NCBI RefSeq assembly: GCF_040358255.1
Contig: NZ_CP132938.1
Coordinates: 868,001-932,000 of the forward strand
DNA from: Tunturibacter gelidoferens
Lineage (GTDB): Bacteria > Acidobacteriota > Terriglobia > Terriglobales > Acidobacteriaceae
Reading direction: 5' to 3'
Length of the DNA stretch: 64,000 bases
The notes beneath the pieces were generated by a model. That model made no database searches. It was not told where the DNA came from and saw only the letters and a program-made list of their open reading frames with translations. Positions 1 through 8,928 of this stretch are shown piece after piece. The first letter of the stretch is position 1. The number at the start of each line of letters is the position of its first letter. The translations under genes and the position numbers were made by a program.

Positions 1-2503
1 TGCCAAAGTCGTTGAAGAACGCGAACGTTACCTGATTCACAATCGGAATCCGATACTCAAGATTCGCGACGATCTGCGTATCGCCTCCAATGGATACCAT
101 GCGGTAGATCGGCAGCGGAATCTGCACCGGACCCAGCGCCGGGTTCGTCGGATCGCGCGGAACCGAGGTCCCATCCGGGTTCGTCAGGATGTACTGAACT
201 TTATTCGGAATGAACGTGTACGGGCCGACCGACCGAATGTCGAACCCGCGAAGATCCGACTCACCACCGCTATACAGACGATGCGTCGGCGGAGCGACCT
301 CGCCGCCAAAGCCTGACGTATGAGCCAACTGGATGCGATAACCCAGCACATTGTGGCCCTCGCTGTTTACCCGCAGCCCCTTCATCGGGAAGAACTGACG
401 ATAGCTGGCAATCGGCGAGATGTACTTCACATTACCGCCCACGCCTGCCACCTGCATCGAAACGTTGAAGTCCTTGCCGTGATGCGGTCCAACGGCACGA
501 TCGAGGCTCGAGAAGGTAAAGCTCGGCGTCACAACCGAAGTAATGATGCCGCTCAGTTGATTCTGTCCCGCAACGCCGGACCGGAACGCAAGCGATTGAA
601 ACACGTTGGTCGTGTTCTGATTGAACGTCGTAACCGAAGACCGCGACAGTGAGTACGACAGACCGATACGCGTTACGCCGGTTCGTGAAAACAGATGCCG
701 AAGAGGCTCGCTTGCCGAGACCGTCAACCCTGTCGTCGACTGGTTATAGTTCGTCAGCAGCGACTGTTGCGCCGTCGTCAGATTTCCCGCCGCCTGGCCG
801 GTCGCCGACTGGCTCTTCGAAGGATTGAAGTCATACTTGCTGGCAAAGATCTGCGCGCCCAGCGAGATCGGCTTGTCCCGCAGATAAGGCTCGGTAAATC
901 CAAGACTCAGATTGCGGGAAAGGTCGCCGATATTTGCCTGCACCGAGAGCGTCTCGCCCAGTCCCAGAAAGTTATTGGTCTCGTAGTTCAAACCAACAAA
1001 GGTGCCCGACAATCCGCTGATGCCGCCGTTCAGGCCGATCGAGTTCTTGCCCTTCTCCTTCAGCTTCAGCAACAGATCGACCGTTCCGTCATCCGTATTC
1101 TGACGGCTCTCCGAGTCTTGCTCCGCCTTCAACGCCTCAAAGTAGTTCAGCTGATTCAACCGCAGAATCGAAAGATCCCAGAGCCTGCTGTTATAGACCT
1201 GCCCTTCTTCGAGCAACAGCTCGCGCCGAATCACCTTGTCGCGCGTAATCGTATTACCCGTAAACTCGATCCGCGAGACGTAAAACGCCTTGCCTTCATC
1301 GATATCAATGTTCAGCTTGATCGTCTTATTCGCTTCATCGATCGTCGGTACAGGCGTTCCTACGAAGTTGATGAATCCCCCTTCGCCAAACGCCTTCCGC
1401 AGTTGATCCAAACCTTTGCCGAATAAGGTCGCGTTGAAGTACTCGCCATCTTTCTGCGCAAACTGCGCACGAAGAGCCTTGGTATTCGTGAAGTGGGTAT
1501 TGCCGGAAAAGGTGATGCCCGCCAGCTTGTAGCGTGCACCCTCTTCCACCGGCATCAGGATGTCGATCCGTTTGCCCTTGGACGGGTGAAGCGTAAACGG
1601 GTTGATGCCGCCCGCGTCCCGGATGTGCGTCGTCGGCTCGCTGGTCAGAGCCTTGAAGTAGCCACGGTCCCGGTAAGCCTGGCGCACGCGCTCGGTGTCT
1701 TCATCCAGCTTGCTCGCGTCGAAGGTCCGCGCAAACAGATTCTCCAGGATGATCGAATGCGGAATCCCGATCGGCCGAAGGTTCTTCATTGCGGCACGCA
1801 GGGTGCGATCGTTCAGGCTGTTGTTGCCCTGAAACGCGATCTTGCCCACCTTTACGGTCGGCCCTTCTTTAATGTTGAACGTAATCGCCACAGCCGCCGG
1901 CGGAATCGTCTTCACTTCGGTCCGGATCGTGGCGAACTGGTGCCCGTGCTCTGCCAGCAGATCCCTCAGCACAACCTCGGCCCGCTTGATCTTCGTCGGG
2001 TCGTACTGGCTCTCGACCGAAAGCGGCACCTTCGCCTTCTTGAACCGGTCCAGAATGTCCGACTGCGTCACCGCGCCGAGACCCTTGTAGTTGATCTCGC
2101 GAATCGTCGGCTTCTCTTTGACGTAAATGATCAACTGCACGCACTTCGGGCTGTCGACGCGCTCAATCCGCACATCGTCGAAGTAGCCGGTATTCCAAAG
2201 CGAGTTGAAGTCCCGCTCCACCACCAGCGGGTCGTACAGGTCGTTCTGCCGGCTGTACAGCCTGGCCAGCACCGACTCCTTGGGAATTCGTCGATTACCG
2301 ATCACCTGAGGCTGGCACAGCGTCTCCACATTGCCCGATACCGATCCCACGGCCTGGGCCGAAAGCGACGGGGCCGAGAGCGACGAAGCGGCCAGCGCCG
2401 TAAACGCAATCATGTACGCGGCATAAGCGATGCGGGAGCGTCTGGAGCGCGTGCACACAGTCTTGGTCTTGCTTTTCAGGGAGCTTCCGCTCTCTCGATT
2501 CAC
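1..2503 (-). CDS. bamA: BamA, outer-membrane protein assembly factor (3' end outside window)
   Basis: Central subunit of the BAM complex that inserts beta-barrel proteins into the outer membrane. The minus strand is open for about 834 codons and runs off the left edge. After a signal peptide (basic run RSRRSR, then a hydrophobic stretch ending SLSAQA) come POTRA modules, recognisable by NRRIPKESVLARLY, YFDDVRIERV and KEGPTVKVGKIAFQGN. The last visible part has barrel-like strands with EYRIPI and AFFNDFG, as in the Omp85 barrel. The start is uncertain. GTG at 2503 keeps the whole signal-peptide n-region; GTG at 2518 and ATG at 2413 are alternatives, and the ATG would cut off the basic region. 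An in-frame stop lies just upstream of 2518. No partner gene is visible because the downstream side is missing. Confidence 0.93.
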   Translation of the reverse strand, partial: MNRESGSSLKSKTKTVCTRSRRSRIAYAAYMIAFTALAASSLSAPSLSAQAVGSVSGNVETLCQPQVIGNRRIPKESVLARLYSRQNDLYDPLVVERDFNSLWNTGYFDDVRIERVDSPKCVQLIIYVKEKPTIREINYKGLGAVTQSDILDRFKKAKVPLSVESQYDPTKIKRAEVVLRDLLAEHGHQFATIRTEVKTIPPAAVAITFNIKEGPTVKVGKIAFQGNNSLNDRTLRAAMKNLRPIGIPHSIILENLFARTFDASKLDEDTERVRQAYRDRGYFKALTSEPTTHIRDAGGINPFTLHPSKGKRIDILMPVEEGARYKLAGITFSGNTHFTNTKALRAQFAQKDGEYFNATLFGKGLDQLRKAFGEGGFINFVGTPVPTIDEANKTIKLNIDIDEGKAFYVSRIEFTGNTITRDKVIRRELLLEEGQVYNSRLWDLSILRLNQLNYFEALKAEQDSESRQNTDDGTVDLLLKLKEKGKNSIGLNGGISGLSGTFVGLNYETNNFLGLGETLSVQANIGDLSRNLSLGFTEPYLRDKPISLGAQIFASKYDFNPSKSQSATGQAAGNLTTAQQSLLTNYNQSTTGLTVSASEPLRHLFSRTGVTRIGLSYSLSRSSVTTFNQNTTNVFQSLAFRSGVAGQNQLSGIITSVVTPSFTFSSLDRAVGPHHGKDFNVSMQVAGVGGNVKYISPIASYRQFFPMKGLRVNSEGHNVLGYRIQLAHTSGFGGEVAPPTHRLYSGGESDLRGFDIRSVGPYTFIPNKVQYILTNPDGTSVPRDPTNPALGPVQIPLPIYRMVSIGGDTQIVANLEYRIPIVNQVTFAFFNDFG

Positions 2504-2699
2504 GGTAAAGATACGCACACCCTCACTGCTCTAAAAATGACGCTCGCCAGCAAAGTCAGCGAAGTCCTGATTATATGGGAGCGGCCAGCGGTTAGCGAGT
2601 TCGCCCCGTGGTTCTGGCCGGACGAACCTCAATCCAACCAACGAATTCCAGCGTGATCGTTGGACGAATGCGCCCACCCAACGGCACCCGCCAGTGGAA

Positions 2700-2885
2700 T
2701 TAACTCTCCAACTCCGCCGTAATCGTAAATTCCTGCGCCGACCCGTCCCACCTCACCGTCAGCACGTTTGGCTGGCAGCAGACCTGGCAGTCCTCCACAT
2801 ACTGCTGCTTCGAGCCGCCCGACTCATCCACCGTCGTCTCCACCCACTCCCCACAACCCGCGCACTGAAACCCTGCTGCGTGCAT
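2700..2885 (-). CDS. CPXCG motif-containing cysteine-rich protein
   Basis: Small (61 aa) zinc-ribbon-like protein of the CPXCG family, of unknown function. Visible motifs are FQCAGCGEW near the N-terminus and YVEDCQVCCQPN in the middle, giving two Cys pairs that probably bind a metal. The usual first CPxC is CAGC here. The ATG at 2885 is preceded by AGGTGG at good spacing. A GTG at 2897 would overlap the stop of the upstream peptidase gene (GTGA) but has no better ribosome site. The short distance to the upstream S9 peptidase suggests co-transcription. The family assignment is firm; the role is unknown. Confidence 0.85.
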   Translation of the reverse strand: MHAAGFQCAGCGEWVETTVDESGGSKQQYVEDCQVCCQPNVLTVRWDGSAQEFTITAELES

Positions 2886-2893
2886 CGCCCACC

Positions 2894-4843
2894 TCACTGA
2901 GCCTTCGTCTCTCCTTTAAGATACTTGTCGAACCAGCCCACCGACCGCGTCAGCTCATCCACCTGATGCTCCCGCTTGATGAAGCCATGCCCTTCTTCGG
3001 GGTAGTACACCGCATCCACCGTGCGCCCCTCCTTCTTCAGAATCTCCACCACCTGCTCGGCCTCCTCCTTCGGCACGCGAATATCGCGCTCACCCTGCAG
3101 CACCAGTAGCGGAGCCTTCTCCTCCCGGATGTACTTCAGCGGCGACGAAGCCTCATACACTGCCTTGTCCACCACTGGATCGCCCAGCAGGGACTTCTCA
3201 TACTCCTGCAGCTGCGCATCCTCATGCGCCAGCATCGTGTACCAGTCCAGAATCCCGTACTCATCCACCGCCGCCGCCCACATCTCCGGATTCTTTCCGA
3301 TCGCCATCAACGTCATAAATCCGCCATACGACCCGCCCCAGATCCCCACCTTCTTCGCGTCGACAAATCCAGTGGCCTTCAAGAAATCGACGCCGGCAAT
3401 CTCATCCTTCAGATCCGCGCCGCCAAGGTCTTTGTAGTTCGCCTTCTGGAACTCCATCCCATAGCCCGTCGATCCGCGCACATTCGGCGCAATCACCACG
3501 TACCCGCGCGACACCAGCAGAATCGCCCGCGGACTGAAGCTGTCCAGCGTCTGTCCCGTAGGCCCGCCATGCGGCATCACCACCACTGGTGCGGTCCCAT
3601 CCCGCTTCAAATTAAACGGCACCCATACCAGCGCCGAGATCATCTTCCCATCGAAGCTCTTATACGTCACAAGCTGCGACGAGGGCAGCGTAGCAGAAGT
3701 CAACACCGGGCTCTCGTTATGCGTCACCTGCGTCACAGTCCCGCCTGCGCTCAACAAATAAAGATTCGGCGCATGCGTCGAGTCCTGATGCGAAAACAGG
3801 TAGCTTCCATCTTCACGAAACGCAGTCGGGCCCGCACCCGGAGTGTTCAACCCGGCGGGCACTCCTCGATCGCTCGCCTTCAGCGTCTTTCCATCCACAA
3901 AGTTGATCGTCGCCCGTCCATCCGCATTCAGGATGTAGGTAAACGTGTCGCCCCTTGGCGAAAATCCTCCCGCATGCGCCTCCCACTGCGTATCCGTCAC
4001 CCACCGCCTCTTCTTCGACGCCACATCGAGCAACGCAACATTCGCGTACCCGCCCTTCTCATTCGAAGTCATCAGCAGCGTCTTCCCATCCGGCGACACC
4101 GCGGACGCCAGCATCAACACCTTTCCCGTATGCGCCGTCAGGTTCTCCGCCGCCCCGCTCTTCACCTCCACGCGATAGACGTCAGCATCCTCCGTCCCCA
4201 CCTGCCGCACCGCATAGACATATCGACCATCCGGACTCCAATCCACAGCATCCCACGAGGCCTTCGGATCCTTCTCGTGCGTCAACAACCGCGCCGTTCC
4301 CGCAGGCCACTCCATCACCGCGAGATTGGTCGAAGACTCCACCTTCTCCTTGCTGCCAAACGCCAACCACTTGCCGTTTTTAGAAAACAAGGGCCCACTC
4401 TCGCTCGTCTTGTCCGTATTCGTCAGGTCTCTCGGCTCGCCTCCACTCACCGAAACCGCATACAGGTCATACAGCTCATCGCCGCCCTTGTCCTGCTCAA
4501 ACACAATCTCTTTGCCGTCTTTGGTGAACGCCGGACTCGACTGACGGTCATTGGACTTCAACAACTGCCGCGCACCCGTGCCATCCGCCTGCATCACCCA
4601 GAGATTCAGCCGCCCCGAAGCATTGCTGATGTATCCAATCTGCTTGCCATCCGGGGACCACGTAGAACCCGCCAGTCGCACCGTCTGCAACAACTCACCC
4701 ACCGGCATCGGAGAACCCCCAGCCGCACTCTCTGCCGAAATCACGCTCTTGGGGTCCGTCGCCACCCTGTCACCCGGCCCCGAAGCAAATCCCGAAACCG
4801 AAGCCAGCAAAACCAACCCAGGCAACAAGCAGAAGCGTGTCAT
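2894..4843 (-). CDS. S9 family peptidase (prolyl oligopeptidase / acylaminoacyl peptidase type), exported
   Basis: Serine peptidase likely to cleave short peptides in the periplasm. A signal peptide (MTRFCLLPGLVLLASVSGFA) is followed by a WD40-like PD40 beta-propeller (repeats such as WSPDGKQIGYISN and WSPDGRYVYAVRQ, roughly residues 50-390). The C-terminal alpha/beta hydrolase domain holds the catalytic triad: Ser in GIWGGSYGGFM, Asp in LLVLQGERDIRVP and His in YPEEGHGF. Length (about 649 aa) is normal. ATG at 4843 is chosen over the in-frame ATG at 4855 because GGAG sits 7 bases before it. The next gene on the strand begins within about 10 bases of this stop. Confidence 0.93.
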   Translation of the reverse strand: MTRFCLLPGLVLLASVSGFASGPGDRVATDPKSVISAESAAGGSPMPVGELLQTVRLAGSTWSPDGKQIGYISNASGRLNLWVMQADGTGARQLLKSNDRQSSPAFTKDGKEIVFEQDKGGDELYDLYAVSVSGGEPRDLTNTDKTSESGPLFSKNGKWLAFGSKEKVESSTNLAVMEWPAGTARLLTHEKDPKASWDAVDWSPDGRYVYAVRQVGTEDADVYRVEVKSGAAENLTAHTGKVLMLASAVSPDGKTLLMTSNEKGGYANVALLDVASKKRRWVTDTQWEAHAGGFSPRGDTFTYILNADGRATINFVDGKTLKASDRGVPAGLNTPGAGPTAFREDGSYLFSHQDSTHAPNLYLLSAGGTVTQVTHNESPVLTSATLPSSQLVTYKSFDGKMISALVWVPFNLKRDGTAPVVVMPHGGPTGQTLDSFSPRAILLVSRGYVVIAPNVRGSTGYGMEFQKANYKDLGGADLKDEIAGVDFLKATGFVDAKKVGIWGGSYGGFMTLMAIGKNPEMWAAAVDEYGILDWYTMLAHEDAQLQEYEKSLLGDPVVDKAVYEASSPLKYIREEKAPLLVLQGERDIRVPKEEAEQVVEILKKEGRTVDAVYYPEEGHGFIKREHQVDELTRSVGWFDKYLKGETKAQ

Positions 4844-4999
4844 TGCGAACTCCATAACAAATCGAAGTGAACACCAGAAACCGACCGCGCCAGACTAGCA
4901 CGCCTCTAGCTTCGACGTTTCGGGGAATCCGTCTGCTCTAACCCCAACGAGTGATCTTGAGGAGGCTCTAGAATCCGCAGCGCGACTTGAGTTTTAGGC

Positions 5000-6001
5000 T
5001 CAGCTCAACCCGCCGTCGCACAACACGCTGCCAAACACGTCGCTATCCACATTCCCGCCACACAAGACTGTCCCCACGCGCTTTCCACCCTTCGGCCGAT
5101 CCATCAGCAGCGCAGCCAGGCCAATCGCCCCCGCACCCTCCGCCACGTTATGCGTGTCGACGAAGTAAGCGCGCATCGCCTCCTTCACCGCCTTGTCATC
5201 GACCATCAGAATACGATCCATCCCCGCCTTCAAGATCTCCAGCGTCGTCTCATCCGGCTTCCTGCAAGCGACACCATCGGCGATCTCGGTGGTCGACTCA
5301 TGCTCCCGCACATGCCCCGCCGCAAACGACAACGCATAGGCAGGTGCATGGGTCGACACCACACCCACCACCTTCGTCTTCAACCCCAGCGCATTCCGCG
5401 CCGCAATCGTCCCGCACACACCCGACCCCATCCCAATCGGCACATAGAACGTCTCAAGCTCCGGGCAAGCAGTAAACATCTCCCACGCATACGTCGACAC
5501 GCCCGTTACCAGCCGCAGATCAAAGCTCGGCACGCGATGCCAGCCAAACTTCCCCTCCAGATAAGCCGCATGTTCGCTTGCCTCCTGAAAGTCGTTGCCA
5601 AACTCCACCAGCTCCGCACCCAGACACCGCATCGAACGGTTCTTCTCCGGGCTGTTTCCAAACGGCACCACGATCACCACCCGCAGTCCAAGCTGCTTGC
5701 CGGCAAACGCCATCGACTGACCATGATTCCCGCGCGTCGCCGACACCACCGTCTTCACCTCTGGCCGCTCATGCCGCAGCCAGTCCATATACACCAACCC
5801 GCCGCGAACCTTGAACGCGCCCACCGGCGTATGGTTCTCATGCTTCACCCAAACCTCAACCGCCCCGGCGATCTGCGAAGCCCGTTCATTCAGCAGCGGC
5901 CAGCTGTACTGTGGCGTAGCCGGCATCGTCTTGTAGATCAACTCGGCCGCAGCCTTAATCTCATCTAGCCCCGGCAGTACCTTCACATCACCTAACGTCA
6001 T
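5000..6001 (-). CDS. PLP-dependent threonine dehydratase-like protein
   Basis: Fold-type II PLP enzyme, probably a threonine/serine ammonia-lyase. The PLP lysine is in PVGAFKVRGG, the Asn loop in SATRGNHGQS and the phosphate loop in GMGSGVCG; CGGNVDSD near the C-terminus is also typical. At 333 aa it has the catalytic domain only and lacks the ACT-like regulatory domain of biosynthetic IlvA, so it resembles catabolic or related dehydratases. PVGAFK departs slightly from the usual PTGSFK. The ATG lies inside the end of the upstream molybdopterin oxidoreductase gene (14-base overlap), pointing to translational coupling. The substrate is not certain. Confidence 0.85.
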   Translation of the reverse strand: MTLGDVKVLPGLDEIKAAAELIYKTMPATPQYSWPLLNERASQIAGAVEVWVKHENHTPVGAFKVRGGLVYMDWLRHERPEVKTVVSATRGNHGQSMAFAGKQLGLRVVIVVPFGNSPEKNRSMRCLGAELVEFGNDFQEASEHAAYLEGKFGWHRVPSFDLRLVTGVSTYAWEMFTACPELETFYVPIGMGSGVCGTIAARNALGLKTKVVGVVSTHAPAYALSFAAGHVREHESTTEIADGVACRKPDETTLEILKAGMDRILMVDDKAVKEAMRAYFVDTHNVAEGAGAIGLAALLMDRPKGGKRVGTVLCGGNVDSDVFGSVLCDGGLS

Positions 6002-8216
6002 CGTGCCCTTTCCTTACCTCAACCAAAGTCGAATAAAACGTTGCGCCGCCACCAATATCGGTCAGCGTCTCCGACGTCAGCGCATTCACGTTGGCGCGGT
6101 TCCCCGAGAGATCGTTGCCCAGCTTACTCCAATCCAGCCGCGCCGCCACCACGCCCGCCGACACCTGCGCGTTCACCAGCGCCCTCAGCGTAATGCTGCC
6201 GCGCCCGTTGAACACCTCCACCGCATCGCCAGTCGCAATCTGTCGCGCCGCCGCATCGGTCGCGTGCATCTCCAGTACGCCCGCCGTGCGCTTCTCCATC
6301 CGCTGATGCAGAGGAATATTCGCAAACGTCGAGTTCATATAGTTATCCGCCTTCCTCGGCAGAAACTCCAGCGGATACGGCCCCTTCGCAGCGTTCGCGC
6401 GAGACTCCGTAGGCGCAGCAAACACCGGCACCGGTAACAACTCACCCCGCCCACTCGCTGTCTTGAACCACACCGCCGTGCTGAACGGCAACACGTCGCC
6501 CTTCGCATCAACAGGAAGCCGAAGCGCAACATGCCCCTCCCGCTCCAACCGCTCCCGCGTAATCCCGGCAAACCACGGATGCTCCGTCTCGAGCGCCTGA
6601 TCGATCAACTCGTCCTCGCGATCGTCAAAGCACGCCTCTTCAAATCCCATGCGCCGCCCCAACTCACCAAACATCGCGACGTTGCTCCGCGCCTCGCCCA
6701 GCGGCGCAATCGCCCGCTCGCTCACCTGCGCAAACAGATGCCCATACGCACCCTGCACATCCTTCACCTCAAGAAACGTCGGCGCCGGCAGCAGCACATC
6801 CGCATAGTCCGCCGTGTCAGTAAAGAACTGCTCATGCACCACCGTAAACAGATCGTCACGCCTCATGCCGCGCAGCACATCGTTCTGGTTCGGAGCCACC
6901 GCCGCCGGATTCGAGTTATACACAAACAGCGCCTTCACGCGCGGCCCAGTTTGAGCCCCAGCCTTCGCATCGTTCCCAAGCGTAGTCAACGCCTGACCAA
7001 GCTGGCTCATATTCACGACACGCGCCGGCCGTCCCAACGGACTCGCCAGCATCAACTCCGGCATCTGCAGCGCCCTCTCGTTGAACGGAAATGAACCCGA
7101 CGTAGAGAGCAGCAATCCGCCGCCTTTGTACTTCCACGCACCGGTTAACAACGGCAGCATACAAACCGCCCGCGCCGCCGTCCCGCCATTCTCACTCCGC
7201 TGAATCCCGTAGTTCAACCGAATCACCGCCGGCCCGGCGACGTTTGAGCCCTCAGCGTTATTCCCTGCGTCCGCACGCCCCGCCGCAGCATAAGCCCGAG
7301 CCAGCCGCACAATCGCCCCCGCATCGATCCCCGTAGCCTTCGCCACACTCTCCGGCGAGTACTCCGGCTTCAGTGCATGCGCCCGCAGCTCCTCAAATCC
7401 GTTCGTGCACGCATCCACATACTCGCGATCCTCCAGCCCCATGCTCAGAATCACGTGCATCAACCCCAACGCCAGCGCCGTATCGGTCCCGGGATTAATC
7501 GCCAGATGCTCATCCGCCAGCGCCGCCGTCCGCGTCCTGTACGGATCGATCACCACCAGCCGCGCCCCTTTGCGCCGTGCCTCTTCAATAAACGGCCACA
7601 GGTGCACATTGTTCCCATGAATATTCGCACCCCAGGCAATCACCAGCCCGGCATGCGCGAAGTCCTGCGGAACCGTCCCCAGCTTCACTCCATACACAGC
7701 CTTCAGCGCCGTCCCACCCGCCTCCGCGCAGATCGTCCGCGCCAACTGCGAAGCCCCAAGTCGATGAAAGAATCTCCGATCCATCGACCCATACCCAAGC
7801 TGCCCAATCGTCCCCGCATAGCTGTAAGGCAGCACACTCTCCGGCCCAAACTCCGCCGCAATCTTCGTCAGCTTCGCGGCAATCTCGTCCAGCGCCTCAT
7901 CCCAGGAGACCCGCTCAAACGCATCCGCCTCACGCCCCTGCGGCAGCGACCCCTTCGCCACGCCCTTTCGCCGACGCATCGGATACAACAGCCTGTCCGG
8001 CGAATAAACGCGGTCCAGATACTTCGCCACCTTGCCGCACAAAAACCCGCGCGTCACCGGATGCGAGGGATCACCCTGCACCTTCACCGCCCGGCCCGTC
8101 AGCTCATCCACCGTCACCAGCACGCCGCACGAATCCGGGCAGTCATGCGAACAAACCGCATGAACAACCTTCATCGCGCTGGAAGGCGCGGTCGTTTCCA
8201 GAGGATTTGCAGCCAT
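5988..8216 (-). CDS. Molybdopterin (bis-MGD) oxidoreductase with N-terminal 4Fe-4S cluster
   Basis: Member of the DMSO reductase / formate dehydrogenase superfamily. The N-terminus has the 4Fe-4S motif CSHDCPDSCG with a fourth Cys in GFLCGKVAK about 27 residues later. The middle part contains molybdopterin-binding segments (WGANIHGNN, VIDPYRTRTA, INPGTDTALA), and a C-terminal molydop-binding beta-barrel starts near MEMHATDAA-like sequence (LEMHATDAAARQIATGDAVEV). No Tat signal is visible, so it is probably cytoplasmic. The likely metal-ligand region is TICAEAGG, with a Cys candidate. It overlaps the downstream dehydratase gene by 14 bases. The physiological substrate cannot be read from the sequence, and no electron-transfer subunit is adjacent. 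Confidence 0.88.
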   Translation of the reverse strand: MAANPLETTAPSSAMKVVHAVCSHDCPDSCGVLVTVDELTGRAVKVQGDPSHPVTRGFLCGKVAKYLDRVYSPDRLLYPMRRRKGVAKGSLPQGREADAFERVSWDEALDEIAAKLTKIAAEFGPESVLPYSYAGTIGQLGYGSMDRRFFHRLGASQLARTICAEAGGTALKAVYGVKLGTVPQDFAHAGLVIAWGANIHGNNVHLWPFIEEARRKGARLVVIDPYRTRTAALADEHLAINPGTDTALALGLMHVILSMGLEDREYVDACTNGFEELRAHALKPEYSPESVAKATGIDAGAIVRLARAYAAAGRADAGNNAEGSNVAGPAVIRLNYGIQRSENGGTAARAVCMLPLLTGAWKYKGGGLLLSTSGSFPFNERALQMPELMLASPLGRPARVVNMSQLGQALTTLGNDAKAGAQTGPRVKALFVYNSNPAAVAPNQNDVLRGMRRDDLFTVVHEQFFTDTADYADVLLPAPTFLEVKDVQGAYGHLFAQVSERAIAPLGEARSNVAMFGELGRRMGFEEACFDDREDELIDQALETEHPWFAGITRERLEREGHVALRLPVDAKGDVLPFSTAVWFKTASGRGELLPVPVFAAPTESRANAAKGPYPLEFLPRKADNYMNSTFANIPLHQRMEKRTAGVLEMHATDAAARQIATGDAVEVFNGRGSITLRALVNAQVSAGVVAARLDWSKLGNDLSGNRANVNALTSETLTDIGGGATFYSTLVEVRKGHDDVR

Positions 8217-8301
8217 TCCACTATTTTAGTCTCAATAGCCTGCTACCCTGCGCAATCACCGTTGTATGCTGCTCCCAACACCGCAGCCCAGCGACAAACC
8301 C

Positions 8302-8922
8302 ATGCCCCGCCATCACCTCTCCTCCCCAGCCCGTCTCGAAGCCTTCTCCGACGGAGTCATCGCCGTCATCATCACCATCATGGTGCTCGAGCTCAAGGTC
8401 CCCCGCCAGGAGGGCGTCGCCGGACTCTACTCCGTTCTCCCCACCCTCGCCATCTACGCCATCTCCTTCGCCTTCACCGGCATTTACTGGATCAACCACC
8501 ACCACCTCGTTCACCGCACCGAAGAAGCCGACGAGCTCGTCCTCTATGCCAACCTCTTCTTCCTCTTCTGGCTCTCGCTCCTGCCCTTCTTCACCTCTTA
8601 CGTCCTCGAGAAAAAACTCGACTCCTTCTCCGTCTTCCTCTACATCGCCTCGATGATCTTTACCGGGTTCAGCTTCCTTCTGCTGCGCCTCTCCATCGCC
8701 CGCCGACTCCGCATCGCCAACAAGCTCGAAGCGGAGGACACCTCCGTCCAGCGCAAAAACCAGCTCTCCCTCTTCGTCTATCTTGTCGCCTTATTCCTTG
8801 CCTTCTCCCACCCTCACCTGGCCCTCGGCCTCTGCGCCTTCGTCACGATCATCTGGATCACCCCCACCGTAGGCGTCAAGCCAACCGAAGACCTCGACAA
8901 CACCCACTTCAACCGCGATTAG
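8302..8922 (+). CDS. TMEM175 family potassium-channel-like membrane protein (DUF1211)
   Basis: Bacterial TMEM175 homologues form tetrameric K+-selective channels without the classical TVGYG filter. The family signature in helix 1 is visible: RLEAFSDGVIAVIITIMVLE. Further hydrophobic segments (YAISFAFTGIYWI, LFFLFWLSLLPFFTSYV, FLYIASMIFTGFSFLLL, FVYLVALFLAF, LALGLCAFVTIIWI) make about six membrane spans. INHHHLVHR after helix 3 is typical of the family. ATG at 8302 places the signature about ten residues in, as in relatives; an ATG at 8266 in the same frame is less likely, and neither has a clear ribosome site. It is divergent from the oxidoreductase and ends 6 bases from the convergent acyltransferase. 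Confidence 0.88.
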   Translation: MPRHHLSSPARLEAFSDGVIAVIITIMVLELKVPRQEGVAGLYSVLPTLAIYAISFAFTGIYWINHHHLVHRTEEADELVLYANLFFLFWLSLLPFFTSYVLEKKLDSFSVFLYIASMIFTGFSFLLLRLSIARRLRIANKLEAEDTSVQRKNQLSLFVYLVALFLAFSHPHLALGLCAFVTIIWITPTVGVKPTEDLDNTHFNRD

Positions 8923-8928
8923 TCTCCG

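Noticed and set aside
320..2656. Long plus-strand open frames opposite bamA
   Set aside because: Arg/His/Gln-rich translations with no domain; they are antisense shadows of a high-GC gene whose minus-strand frame has clear POTRA and barrel motifs.
3224..4870. 548-codon plus-strand frame opposite the S9 peptidase
   Set aside because: Basic low-complexity translation; the minus strand encodes a complete peptidase with catalytic triad.
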